Origin: Embiotoca jacksoni
Lineage: Eukaryota; Chordata; Actinopteri; Embiotocidae
Direction of reading: 5' to 3'
NCBI GenBank assembly: GCA_022577435.1
Contig: JAKOON010000004.1
Span: 6,188,501-6,252,500 of the forward strand
Length of the DNA stretch: 64,000 nt
Under the pieces are notes generated by a model. The model saw only the letters and a list, made by a program, of their open reading frames with translations, did no database searches and was not told the DNA's origin. Of this stretch, positions 1-10,348 are shown one piece after another. Every line of letters begins with the position of its first letter. Within the stretch, counting starts at the first letter, position 1. The position numbers and the translations under genes were made by a program.

Positions 1-693
1 CTGAGAGAATAAATAGAGGACCAAAACTTTAGGATCTGATCATGTTTAATGATGGTTTACTTCATCAATTAATTAATTGATTGACAGATAATAATTAGTG
101 AATTATTAATGATGTTTTACATGAAAAATTGCCAATAAGCTCCACATAAACAAGATCTGTTGAGTTTGGAGCAGTTGGTGCTCAAAATTTGAAGACTTCA
201 CATTGTGTCGAAGAGGAACAGTGACTTATTTAAAAAAAAAAAAATTATTCTGACATTTTATAGAACGAGTAATTAATAAATGGAGAAAATAACATGCAGA
301 TTATTTAATACTTTTAGTAAGAGTCTCACTTGTGATACTTATGGTTAACCTGTTTTATTCACTTCTACCTAAACTTTTTCGCCATTTCTTTTGTATTTTT
401 GAAAAATGTAATTGCTGCTTCTCTCTTCTTGAATAACCTTCACACTTTGCTGTGACTGTTTTTCACTGAAACAACTTTCTAGTGAATGAAAGCTGAGAGG
501 AGAGAGCTTCATGTTCATTCTTAAAAATGAATGGACCAAAACCGAAACGATCTTCGTGGCTTCATACCACTAGAGGTAGGTGTTGTACTTTATTTTGGCT
601 CTTTAATGCTCAAGCATTTCTGGTGTACAACCGGTCAAGACACATGACACATTAACTTGCTCCAAAGCTCAAATGGTTGTTTGTGTTTCTCAC
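1..693. other. acod1 intron (partial), no other gene seen
   Basis: AT-rich sequence following the exon-4 donor and running to the window edge. It includes an A tract near 230-243. I searched the minus strand for the downstream exon starting with the expected FHPPS-like motif and did not find it, so that exon must lie left of the window. Confidence 0.7.
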
Positions 694-893
694 CTTTCGG
701 GGATGTTGTAGGCCTCCGTGGAGAACCTCATCAGTCTTCCCTGCACCTCGATGCCGACATTGAAGGCCAGCAGCAGGTCCAGACCGGAGGGCTGGCTGGG
801 CAGCGTCTCCGCCAGGGCCAGCAGCGCAGGCAGCACAGCTCCTGAGGGATGAGTCGCAGGGTGCCAAGTGTCATCAAAATCCATCGAATGTAC
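694..893 (-). CDS. acod1: acod1 coding exon 4 (active-site exon)
   Basis: A 200-nt exon after a CTCAG acceptor. It opens with VHSMDFDDTWHPATHPSG, holding the catalytic Asp and His pair, and continues through GLDLLLAFNVGIEVQGRLM to YNIPE-R. It ends in phase 2 at AAAG|GTGAGA. The last codon is split and its completion is outside the window. Confidence 0.94.
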
Positions 894-1940
894 CTGAGAT
901 TAGACAGTGAGACAAAGCCGGGGATCAAACTGGAGCTGAATCATGTTTGTTTCTCCCATATTATGATTCTTTTATTTGACCAAACTTACTGCGATGCCAT
1001 TGACAAATGCAGCATAATGAGGAGGGAGAATTATCTCAGATTTTCCCCAAACGCTGCTCCTCTTGTCGGATGTGAACATCTGCCAACAGACAAATGAATA
1101 TGAGTGTGCTCTGTACTGAGGAGTTTGATTTCCATCAAAAACAAAAGGCAGCATAAAGGGGATTATATGTGCAAACTGGCCTTGTGAAGAAGACACACAT
1201 GAGTAATCATCAACCTGTCAAGAGAAGGATTTAAATAATCACGGTTGCAAACAATGTCCAAACCTAAGGCAGGCTTAATTCAATTAGGAGGATTTGTCAC
1301 CTAAATCTTTCAATCACAAGATTAGCATTTCTCAAACAAACAACTTTTTATGAGGACAAATGAAGATTTCCTTAAGATGTCAAACCAACAATGAAAATAC
1401 TGATGTATGTGCAGTATATGTAGCGCTGAAATATTATTAGTATTTGCAATTAATTTAACAAATGATATTTTCTTTTCTTTTTTTTATATTACTTGAGTCA
1501 AAATTCAATCTTTCATCGGTTCTTTTTGTATAATGATGTGAAGTGCTTGCATTTGAATGCGTTTCCAATCCGGTCGACCAGTTAACTGTACCTGGCTGTA
1601 CTGAAGAGCCTTGTTGAAGACAGCTGTCCTGGTTCCCAACAGCCCGACACCAAGTGTGTCCAGCATCATCCTTTTGCTCCTGTTAATCACACCATCTGTC
1701 AGCTGAGCGGTGTTGAGGGTATAAATCGCAGCTCCAAAGCTCTCTGTAATACCCTGCAAAGGTGAAACAGGGACAGTCAGGATGACGCCAGAAGATGCAA
1801 ACCTCTAAAAAGACCTCAACAAAAGTTGCATGTCTTTATATCTAAAAAATACTCTCCAAAAGGCGCCTTAAGTAAAATCTCATACAGTAAAGTGAAAACA
1901 TTTCAGCATTAAAAGAAAACGGCAATACCTTGCGCAGCAT
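694..1940 (-). CDS. acod1: Cis-aconitate decarboxylase (itaconate synthase), 3' part missing
   Basis: Spliced CDS of four exons: 1929-1940, 1592-1753, 990-1079 and 694-893. It encodes the first 154 residues of a family usually about 480 long; the remaining exon(s) lie left of position 1. The product decarboxylates cis-aconitate to itaconate in mitochondria of activated macrophages and belongs to the MmgE/PrpD fold family. The translation aligns to human ACOD1 (from memory) without a gap, so numbering matches: ITESF at 6-10, SKRM at 30-33, LPP.YAAFVNG at 76-86, MDFDDTWHPATHPSG at 92-106. Asp93, Thr97 and His103, reported active-site positions, are all present, as is LDLLLAFNVGIEVQGRL further on. 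All junctions are GT-AG and phases agree. No frameshift or stop is seen, so the gene looks functional. It is head to head with kctd12. Only the lack of the C-terminal exons limits confidence. Confidence 0.93.
990..1079 (-). CDS. acod1: acod1 coding exon 3
   Basis: A 90-nt phase-0 exon of 30 codons from a TTGGCAG acceptor to a GCA|GTAAGT donor. It encodes MFTSDKRSSVWG and the conserved LPPHYAAFVNGIA that leads into the active-site stretch. It is separated from exon 4 by a 96-nt intron. Confidence 0.93.
1592..1753 (-). CDS. acod1: acod1 coding exon 2
   Basis: A 162-nt phase-0 exon of 54 codons, between a TTTGCAG acceptor and a CAG|GTACAG donor. It encodes the helical N-terminal segment with SKRMMLDTLGVG and ends in QYSQ. 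The reading frame is open a little further upstream, but a TTG there sits in the intron and is not the start. Confidence 0.92.
1929..1940 (-). CDS. acod1: acod1 coding exon 1 (four codons)
   Basis: The minus strand reads ATG-CTG-CGC-AAG followed by a GTATTG donor, giving M-L-R-K. This joins in phase 0 to the GITESF start of exon 2, restoring the N-terminus expected from human ACOD1 (MMLKSITESF). A TATA box lies about 55 nt upstream. The exon is too short to be found by ORF length alone. Confidence 0.8.
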
Positions 1941-1992
1941 TGTTCTATCACGACAAGCTCTCCAAGTGGTAAAACATCCAAGTGCAGTTGCA

Positions 1993-1999
1993 TTTTATA
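1993..1999 (-). promoter_or_regulatory. acod1: Putative TATA box of acod1
   Basis: The minus strand reads TATAAAA here, 53-59 nt upstream of the ATG. A start site about 25-30 nt downstream would give a 5' UTR of only about 25 nt. A TATA promoter fits the sharply inducible expression known for this gene in mammals. Use in this species is inference. Confidence 0.6.
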
Positions 2000-3650
2000 G
2001 CTGAATTTGTCTGTCTGAGCACCAAATTTCCAAAGTGGCTAAAAGTCACCATGACGAGAAGTAGGAACTTTCACAATGACTGCATGCCATCTTCCCATTT
2101 GCACTGATTCTCACTGGATTGGGCAATCCACCAAACCTCTAGGTTTTTCATTTTAAGGAGGGTCTGTGTGTTATTAAGAAAATCCCAGAATAAGAAGTAC
2201 AAATCCAGTCTAAAAATGGTGAATCTCGGTCGTATTTTGTTGGCTTTTCTTCATCCGGTAAGATTAACATTCCAAAAGTGGCACAGAACATTATTTTGAG
2301 TCTAATATCTTGGTTAAAATGTTTATCGTCTCTCTTTCACAACCTGTTTCTGATTAAGATGACAGACTAGGGAATTTCAGCTCTCTGCAATGGGGAGTTT
2401 TGAACAGGGAAATGACATGGCTCTCAAACAACTCCCTAACTGACAATCACATGATGAAGAGCGTCTGACTAAACAGCAGAGAAAATGATAATTACAAAGC
2501 AGCAGCTCTGACCTCAGTTGTGATATTACAAAGAGTTTACTAAGTTCTAAAAATCTGCAAACCCACATCTGCATCCAGTCCAGTCTGCATGCAAACAGAA
2601 AATTATTAATAAATATTCCAGTGAAATTAAGTGGTAAATTAGATCTTCTAAAAAGACCCACAGTAAAACAAGATTAATCCTACTATTACACTTAGTTGCA
2701 CGTCAGAGCCTTCATTCATAATTTTCACAATTTGTTTCCTCTCAACTGTTTGTTTTGTGTTTTTGAAACCACACATAAACCCCTAAAATGTATTCATTTG
2801 ACTTATCAACTCATTTTCAAACAGTATTTCTCAACTGAAAGTGACATAATATATGTCAGTTATCCTCTCTGGTGGCATCCTTGTTGCCCAAGAGTTTAAG
2901 AAGTTGACCGTGTAATCACAGCGTGACTTGTTAAAAGTCCTGTCAGCCTCCCTCGTTCCCGTCTGGCATTTCCTCTCCAATTCAGGCAGAAAAGCTCCCC
3001 GTAACGGTAAAAGTAGTTACGCCATACTAATGAAGCACAGATCAACCCTGACTGGAGGACAGCCTCCAGGCTGTGTCAGCTGGTGTTTTGTGTTGAGTGG
3101 AGAAGAACATTATCAAATTCATGGTCTAACTCCCAAACTAACAACAGAATGTGACTTCAATGAACCTTGTCCTCAACTGAACTGATATCTACATTTAATA
3201 CACTCAATTGATGATTTAGATTTGTGTGTATGTTTTTTGTTTTTATCACATTTCATAATGACTGATCAGTGTATTTCACACAATATAATCTAGAAGCTCT
3301 AGAAATTCATAACACATAATGAGACATAATGAGATCTTTGTGGACAAAAAAGGTAAAACATATTTCGGGGTTAAGACTTTTTTCGAGGTTAAAGTGAGAT
3401 TTAGGATTAGTAGTTATGTTTTATGTTTTTTTATATTGTGTTTGTATCTTTGTAGTGTTGTTGATTTAATTTTAAATGGATAAAATTGGGTTTCTCCCCA
3501 ATAATATACATTCAGTTACACATAATGCCAAAGTCAAACCACTTTGTTTGTTGAAGATTTTTGAATGTATTATAAATGGAAAAATGACAGTGTATATTTT
3601 GAAAGTAAACCTAATCAATGAGAACTAAATAAAAAGTTAAGGGGTCTGAA
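2000..3650. other. Divergent acod1/kctd12 intergenic region, left part
   Basis: No coding exon recognised. Near 2060-2085 there is a GGAACTTTCA stretch that resembles an NF-kB site, with a weak C/EBP-like ATTGTGAAAG on the other strand. These would suit an immune-inducible acod1 promoter but are too degenerate to assert. The rest is AT-rich unique-looking DNA. Confidence 0.4.
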
Positions 3651-3657
3651 ACGACTG

Positions 3658-3824
3658 CACATATATGTATGTATATGTATGTATATACATGTATATATGC
3701 ATGTATGTATGTATGTATGTATGTATGTATGTATGTATGTATATATGCATGTATGTATGTATATATATATATGTATATATGCATGTATATACATATATAT
3801 ATTCATACATATATATATATAAAA
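3658..3824. repeat. (ATGT)n/(AT)n microsatellite
   Basis: Imperfect tandem ATGT and ATAT units over about 165 bp, with interspersed ATGC steps. Its translations give Tyr/Ile/His-rich phantom reading frames that are not genes. Confidence 0.95.
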
Positions 3825-3921
3825 TAAAATAACAAAATGAAACAAATAATAAGTGGTCAGTGAACTGCTTCAGGGTGCATGCGCTTATTCATTTATCTTT
3901 TAGAGGACTAATTACAGCCAT

Positions 3922-3960
3922 TGTGTGTGTGTGCGTGTGTGTTTTTGTGTGTGTTTGTGT
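3922..3960. repeat. (TG)n microsatellite
   Basis: About 39 bp of TG repeats with two T-rich interruptions. Confidence 0.9.
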
Positions 3961-4196
3961 TAAAAACTGGCTGCATTTCCATCTGGTTTGCAATGGGTGT
4001 CACTATTTCCATATTTTCCAGCCATTTGTTCAAAGGAATAACTTCGACCAGCTGCATGCTCTCTGCTTTACTTTTCTATCTGTATTCAAAAATCCCAACA
4101 GAATTAATCTGATTAATTAAACAATCAATAGAGGATGTGCTACTTTGATATCGATGCCAGTTCGGCCACGAGGAAGTAAATGCCACCTTCACACCT

Positions 4197-4245
4197 TCTC
4201 TCTCTCTCTCTCTCTCTATTTCCATTTTTATGAACGTGCTCATGT

Positions 4246-4305
<60 letters not shown>
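4197..4305. repeat. Opposed (TC)n and (GA)n tracts upstream of kctd12
   Basis: A 21-nt TC tract at 4197-4217 is followed, after about 30 nt, by a GA tract of about 56 nt at 4250-4305. The two are complementary and could pair as a hairpin. They end about 180 bp before the kctd12 start codon, so they lie in or close to its promoter. Confidence 0.92.
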
Positions 4306-4311
<6 letters not shown>

Positions 4312-4339
4312 GGTACTTTTGACAAGACAGTCACTTAAT

Positions 4340-4485
4340 AGTTAAATGTTAATTTAGCAGTCAACCTCCCCCTTTACGCACGCGCACATCCGCACGCGAT
4401 AAGCCCAGGCTTCATAAGCGTGCCGCTGCCACTCAGTTCCTCAGTGTTACCACTGATCCCACATCAGTACAGCGTCTCAGAGAAC
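4340..4485 (+). promoter_or_regulatory. kctd12: Probable kctd12 5' UTR / core promoter
   Basis: CpG-richer than its surroundings (CGCGCAC, GCACGCG). A TCAGTT initiator-like motif is at 4433-4438, with only a poor CATAAG element about 20 nt before it. There is no convincing TATA box. The start context AGAACATGG around 4486 is a good Kozak match. Confidence 0.4.
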
Positions 4486-5352
4486 ATGGCATTGGCTGAT
4501 CCAGAGCGCGGAGTGTCCACCTGCGGCGACCCGGCCGCCCCGTTTTCAGAGATTATTGAGTTGAATGTTGGCGGACAGGTTTATGTCACCAGACACAAAA
4601 CTCTGATCGCCGTGCCTGACTCGCTCCTGTGGAACATGTTCATCAAGAAATCACCGAAGGAGTTGGCGAGAGACAGCAAAGGGCGCTTCTTCTTGGACAG
4701 GGACGGTTTCTTGTTCCGCTACATCCTCGATTACCTCCGAGACCTGAACTTGGTCCTCCCGGACTACTTCCCCGAGAAAAGTCGGCTGCAGAGGGAGGCT
4801 GACTTTTTCCAGCTGCGGGACCTTGCAAAACGCCTCAGTCCCCGGGTGAGTAAAGACAATTCGATCAGTGAGGAGATCATCCAGAGCGACACAGAAGAAG
4901 GCGCGCAGCAGTGCGGCTCCTCTGGCGCCATGGAGACTTTACGCACCATGTCTGTCAGCGGGGCCATGCGCTCCCCCTCTCTGGACTCTAGAAAGTCGGG
5001 CTATATCACGATAGGATACCGCGGCTCGTACACTATTGGCAGAGACATCCAAACTGATGCCAAGTTCAGGAGAGTGGCGCGCATCACGGTTTGCGGGAAG
5101 ACGTCTCTGGCTAAAGAAGTGTTTGGGGACACGCTGAATGAGAGCAGAGACCCGGACAGGCCGCCGGAGAGGTACACGTCCCGCTACTACCTGAAGTATA
5201 ATTTTCTAGAGCAGGCGTTTGACAAGCTGACAGAGGCGGGCTTCCACATGGTGGCCTGCAGCTCCACAGGCACCTGTGCCTACACCAGCAATGACCCAAA
5301 CGAGGACAAAATATGGACAAGCTACACTGAATATGTGTTCTGTCGGGAATAA
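4486..5352 (+). CDS. kctd12: KCTD12, GABA-B receptor auxiliary subunit
   Basis: A complete intronless CDS of 288 residues. I chose ATG 4486 (MALAD) because it matches the family N-terminus; the frame is open upstream only through non-ATG codons. Residues 21-118 form the BTB/T1 oligomerisation domain (ELNVGGQVYVTR, PDSLLW, DSKGRFFLDRDGFLFRYILD). Residues 119-168 are a polar linker, about 40 residues shorter than I recall in mammals. Residues 169-288 form the H1 domain shared by KCTD8/12/16 (SGYITIGYRGSYTIGRD, RVARITVCGKTSLAKEVFG, ending EYVFCRE). In the family the T1 domain forms pentamers on the GABA-B2 tail and H1 binds G-protein beta-gamma, which speeds desensitisation of the K+ current. 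Zebrafish has two kctd12 paralogues linked to habenular asymmetry; I cannot tell which one this is. Neighbours are acod1 (divergent) and lmo7. Confidence 0.97.
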   Translation: MALADPERGVSTCGDPAAPFSEIIELNVGGQVYVTRHKTLIAVPDSLLWNMFIKKSPKELARDSKGRFFLDRDGFLFRYILDYLRDLNLVLPDYFPEKSRLQREADFFQLRDLAKRLSPRVSKDNSISEEIIQSDTEEGAQQCGSSGAMETLRTMSVSGAMRSPSLDSRKSGYITIGYRGSYTIGRDIQTDAKFRRVARITVCGKTSLAKEVFGDTLNESRDPDRPPERYTSRYYLKYNFLEQAFDKLTEAGFHMVACSSTGTCAYTSNDPNEDKIWTSYTEYVFCRE

Positions 5353-5940
5353 CCAATATTCATGTCATACTGATGTAAATATACACTTCATAATCTAGAG
5401 GGGAATGTCTTTAAAAAAGTAGTGCATTTGCTGTGTTGATAACCTTTCTTAAGGTGGAGTGGCTGCAAAACAGTGACCCCTTATAGCCAATTAGACAAAA
5501 TGGCCCCAGTATAGACTAACCAACATTTTCACCAAGTGTCAGGAGAAGAATGTGCAGTTTGGATGTTGCAAGTGAGCAGAGCATAGTTTGAGTAAACACA
5601 CTGATCCAAAACCCTGTTCTTGTTCTGTGGTGAACACCAATAAAATGCTGTCATCTCCATCTCATTGAACTGCATGTCAATGTTTCAGTCATATCTGACT
5701 CAGCGCTGTGTGAATTGAGTGGCATCCAGAAACAGACAAGCAGCGATTATTATTCAGTGTCATTGTAACTTCTAGGCTCGCTTGAGCAGTCGTTTGGCAG
5801 AGTTTTGTATTATCTAATAGGCTCCTATAGCAGTTCTATCACTGACATGATTGTACGTGTATACGTAGAGTGTTGGTAGAGTTGTGTTTGTTATAAACTT
5901 TGTTCGGACGAAAATAAAATCTTCTACTCTGTTATTCTCA
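5353..5940 (+). other. kctd12: kctd12 3' UTR (end uncertain)
   Basis: Non-coding sequence after the TAA. AATAAA signals occur at 5639-5644 and 5913-5918. The mammalian gene has a long 3' UTR, so the second site or one still further away may be used. Confidence 0.55.
5639..5644 (+). terminator. kctd12: Candidate kctd12 polyadenylation signal (proximal)
   Basis: AATAAA about 290 nt after the stop codon, followed by a T-containing stretch. A second AATAAA is at 5913-5918. Which is used cannot be told from sequence. Confidence 0.45.
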
Positions 5941-5944
5941 GCCC

Positions 5945-7648
5945 CTTTGCCAATCATCCTGCATTCCTCCGAACATCTGTACAAAGTCTACAGAAGAACA
6001 AAATCCTGGTATTCATCTCCCTCCAACCTTTTAAACCTCACTCAGTGGGGAATCAAAGAGTCAGCCTCAAAGAGAGCTGCCCTATCCAGAAATCTCACCC
6101 TATCCTGGCACTGCAGCTGCCAGCTCAACAAAATTTGTCACACTGTTTCAACGCCGGAGAAGCTACACATTACAGAGTAGTGTCTGTACAGTACTCGCCA
6201 TTGTGCCGGCAAATGACTTGCAAAATCCCGACTGTGAACTTTCCTTGGCTCCGATTCAGTGTATCAGTCTTGTAAAATGCCATTTCATGGCATTGCGCCT
6301 ATTTTGTATTCACCATCGCCCTGTTATTAAATCACACCAGCAGAAAACCTCCAAAACTGAATATAGTTAGCATGTAAATATTGCCGGAGGAGCCGTCTCC
6401 ACCTATCCAGTTTGTCATACAAATTCGGCTGCATGCAGCGTGGATGCAAATAGTGCAGCTGTGCACACATCATGTCATTATCATTTCAAGTGTAAATAAT
6501 GAAAGGGTCCAGCTGCACACAAATAGGAGGGTTCAGTCTGCCAGGGACTGTAAATGAATGGAGAGGCGATTGGTGCACCTCTGCGCTGTGAGAGCAGAAT
6601 TATTTGACCGGTCAGTGTGCAGCCAGTCCTGGATTATGCCTTTCATTCTAAACACACATGGAAAATAGGAGTTTTACATTCAAAGCCAGTTGTGGGATTG
6701 TAGGACATCAGGGGCTTAAAGTGGCACAACCTCAGTAGGGGTCCGGGTACATCCTCTCAGAGGGAGCATCTCTGGGTTTCATGTGCTAAAGGCATCAGTC
6801 TGGTTCAATTTGGCCTTACAAAGTTGGAAAAAAAATGTGTCGTAAAATGATATTTGGCATAGGGATCACTTATAAGTAGATAAATGGCTCAGAATGAGTG
6901 CAACTGATGATGATCTAAGTAGGCATTTTCTTTAGACATGTCACAGCTGGAAAAACACAATGTAAAAAAAAAAAATGTAAAAAAAAAAATCAAAGATGGC
7001 TGGATTCCATTTAGCTGCCTCAGTCTGAGGCTCCTGCAGGTCGCCTCACTGTCACTGCTTACTGACGCATGCGAACAGAACTAAGCCACTAACAGCTGAG
7101 CCTTTCCTACAGCCAGGAGTCAAAAGGTCTCCTGTGAAAAAAATTATATTTAAACACTTTAATTGAGTTAAATTAAGCTTTGCATGCACATCAATAGCAG
7201 GACAACAAATGAGATGGAAATGAACGTGATAGAGGATGTGAACCCACCCTAATTATAACCAAGCAATGCCATCTTAAATTCAGGCTTGGCGAGCTTATTT
7301 GAAACTAACAAATTGATAAATGGAGAAGAAAAGGATCTATGCAAGTTTTTGTATTTATGTTTGCTTGCCTAATTCCAGTTTAGCTGTCTAATACTTAAGG
7401 ACTTACTTTACTTGGGATCTTGAACTGGTCTTATTGTTTTAGTATATTCAGGAAGCTTAGAAATGTTGGCCTATCTAATTTGAATGAACAGACAAGAGGC
7501 AGCCTAAATGACTGTGCATAATCCAGCTGAGCGACACAACACGGAAGCAACAGTTGCAGTAACTGAGATGATTCTTCACAGAAATCTGCAGTGACATTAT
7601 ATAACTCACGTTTGTGACTCAGTAGCCTAGATATTGTCACATGTCTTC
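5945..7648. other. Gene-free interval with candidate conserved element
   Basis: No coding exon or recognised transposon. The block 6400-6720 is complex, non-repetitive and rich in factor-site-like motifs, including a perfect POU octamer ATGCAAAT at 6444-6451. Two A-rich runs lie at 6963-6990. Confidence 0.4.
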
Positions 7649-7649
7649 A

Positions 7650-8098
7650 TGTACGAGGGTGGATCAAAAAGTTCTGAGACTGTTTCTGTTGCGCTTGAAC
7701 AAAGTGGAGAACAATGAAATGCACGGAGCAGAAGGAAGCTACAATCTTTGGGAGTAAGTAAGTTACATTGCGTGAGCAACATTAGCTCCTGAGTTACACA
7801 CGTATTTGTGGCTAGTGGTCTGTGCGCATTTGCAATTTCACCATGGACTCGCGCAGAGGGTGCACTCCAGATTTTGTGTCAAATTTAGAAAATCTGAAAC
7901 AGAGTCCCCTGAAATGCTTCAGAAAATCTACGGCAATGAAGAATTGAGCGTGGCGAGATGTTTTGTTTGGCATTCGCTTCTCGTGAGCCGACGAACATCG
8001 CTGTCCAAAAAAACTGAAAAAAATCAGGACAAGATATATCCTAAAAAATGTCCACACAATCCCACTTTTGTTCAATGGAAGAATATTTTAACGATTTA
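7650..8098 (+). mobile_element. Decayed mariner-type transposon, 5' fragment
   Basis: It starts with a terminal-repeat-like GAGGGTGGATCAAAAAGTTC at about 7655. ATG 7842 opens MDSR, then a frameshift leads into a segment matching the N-terminal helix-turn-helix of mariner/GVQW3-like transposases: FCVKFRKSETESPEMLQ and YGNEELSVARCFVWH. Beyond about 7990 the similarity fades and no DDD catalytic domain or matching right-hand terminal repeat is visible. The copy is dead: frameshifted, truncated and without catalytic residues. Confidence 0.75.
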
Positions 8099-8245
8099 AA
8101 TTTGAATGCAACTAATGGTCTTGCAAGGTCCAGTTCTCCCTGATGAAATTTAAAAGTAGTCACAAGTGTAGAAAACACACCAGACAATAAAGATTACTTT
8201 GTTGTTGTCTGAACCAGCTTTCTTTAGATTGACTGCAGGGAAACA

Positions 8246-8405
8246 TTCTGGATTAGTCACCAGTCCGTCACCGATATCAGCCTATAAACAATGACCGACT
8301 GACACCCACATTTACACACGGTGCGGTATGAGCAATTTAGAGGCTCTGCAACACTTGCCTGTTTGTGGACTGTGGGTGGAAACCCACTCAAACATGTGCA
8401 GTAAA
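8246..8405. repeat. Degenerate teleost interspersed repeat
   Basis: It carries the recognisable CACCAGTCCGTC, GCAATTTAGAGGCTC and GGACTGTGGGTGGAAACC blocks of a repeat very common in fish and other vertebrate genomes. I do not assign a family name with confidence. Confidence 0.6.
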
Positions 8406-8497
8406 GACTTTCATTCATTGCTGAACAGAACGTTCAAGCTGCTGCAACACATGCACATCCAATCCTATTGTTCACTTAAATACATTTCAGGCTGTTT

Positions 8498-8498
<1 letters not shown>

Positions 8499-8526
<28 letters not shown>
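8499..8526. repeat. (GA)n microsatellite
   Basis: About 28 nt of GA dinucleotide. Confidence 0.9.
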
Positions 8527-8528
<2 letters not shown>

Positions 8529-8529
8529 T

Positions 8530-9890
8530 TTAATACCTCCCTGGGGACGCCTATTAGCTGTAATTTGAATTAAATGATAAGAACTGAATGAGAATCCAAC
8601 AGGACAAGTTTTTTTTTTTTTTAACTACTCTCCACTGTGATGTTATATATGTAGCTTTACATTCTGAAACTTCATTCAAGCTGGACTGCTTTAATATTTA
8701 GTCGCAACTTTTAAATGGGTAATTATTTGTATATATAAATCACAACATTTGACTATAAATGTATTGTTCTGACTGTAAGTTCCTTGAGTGCTGAGGACAA
8801 TAAATACGACAGGATGATATAGCGAACATGAATGACAACAAGTCCCATGAGTGTTTTACCTTAACACCGTAAAATGGAAATACAATAAATTGGTTGTCGG
8901 GTATTTCAGGGTGGGTGATGATGGAGAACAAAGGAGGTGGCTGTGTGAGTCAAACTCCTCATCAAACTGACTTTTGATTGTCAACCACTGCTGCTGCTCT
9001 TCTTTATCTCATATTCCTAATATTTCTTCTGGTAATATTTACTCTCCTCTCTGCGCATGCTTTGCATTCAGCTCCCTGTCACGAACCCCAGCACATCACG
9101 GCTGTTTGAATTCGGTGCGTCCGTCCAGGATGCGTTTCAGCTCCCTGAGTTATTTGAGATCAAAGTCGGTTTCATTAGCACATCACAACAGCAACTCCAG
9201 ACCAAAGGCTTCATTATTCTAATTAAATTCGGAGTCTGAAATACATTTTAAACTTGACTTCACAACGGGGGATATGCTTCAGTCAGTGCTCATAGGAGGA
9301 TAGTTCCCACAGTGTGTAAAAGCATAACATTATACTGTTTCACGGAATAAAAAGGCTGTGGATGGTGGTAACGGAGCCCAGGAGCAACAAGAAAATCCAT
9401 CAGTGAGTTCAGTATTAGGTAATCTATCAAATATATTGTACATTTACTTTGCGTTTTAACCACAGTGAGCTTTAAATGTACGATGTGCATCAACCGTTTA
9501 TTAAAAAACGAAATCATTAAATGTTGTCAATGTTCTCTCTAATCAGCGCAGAGAGGAGCAAAAGTATGTGAATGTGTATATTTTATATAGAGTTCACTTG
9601 TTTGTGTACACACTCAAACATGATATTTTTCACTGCGTTATAGCATTGATTGGACAACTGAGGAGATGCAGACAGGAAATGAGAAGTGGGAGAGGAGATA
9701 TGACATGCAGCAAAGGTCTGTTAAATCAGACTGGGGATATTGTGGTTATATGACGGGCACCTCAAACACCTGGTCACCAGGATGCTCTGCAAATACAGAA
9801 GGATGAAAAAAGTTGATCAACTTTAGTCAGTAAATTACTAATTAAAAAAAAAAAAAAAGGATGTTTCATTATGAATAATTCATGTAAAAC
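8530..9890. other. Gene-free interval
   Basis: No exon with splice sites and recognisable protein similarity on either strand. Contains a T12 run near 8610 and otherwise ordinary AT-rich DNA. Confidence 0.5.
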
Positions 9891-9894
9891 CTCA

Positions 9895-10300
9895 ATCTCA
9901 TAACCTGGCTCCGCCCACCTGCTGCTCACAATTTCAGTTTTTGCTGTGATTATAGTCTGGAAACCCTTTGAAGGTCTGCTTAGCCGATCAGTGACCAGCG
10001 GGAGTGGCTGTGTGATAACGTTGAAGTCAAGCGTTTGTTTTAAATGTAGTTCATTGATGGTGGTGGAGCTAAATGAAGCGATACCAACAGTTGTAGCAAG
10101 CAAATATTGAGAAATATAAGACGGAGCTGTTGTTTGTAGCTTGTTGCCACGCAACATACGCCATGTGGCGGTCAATGCCAATTGGTTAAAAGCTGCTCCA
10201 ATAGTTTAAAAAGCAACGTGAGGCTATTACAGGTTATTTCTATAACACCGGTAGCACCGGACTAAGCACATCTCACATGTGGCAAATGATGTCACTTACA
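9895..10300. repeat. Repeat-like block, unclassified
   Basis: It contains blocks such as CTGGCTCCGCCCACC and GTTGCCACGCAACAT that look like fish interspersed repeats, and ends in a duplicated CACCGG. It abuts the next repeat. A 135-residue minus-strand frame crosses it but has no recognisable domain. Confidence 0.3.
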
Positions 10301-10348
10301 GCACATTGCATAGAATATCGATTTCTAATGTGCGAGGCAGTCTTATTA

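Noticed and set aside
3615..3845. Minus-strand Tyr/Ile/His-rich frame
   Set aside because: Translation of the ATGT microsatellite.
4420..4485. Upstream in-frame extension of kctd12 starting at GTG
   Set aside because: MALAD at 4486 has a good Kozak context and matches the family N-terminus; vertebrate mRNAs seldom start at GTG.
9774..10181. Minus-strand 135-codon open frame
   Set aside because: Overlaps repeat-like sequence and a poly(A) run giving FFFFF. No recognisable protein family.
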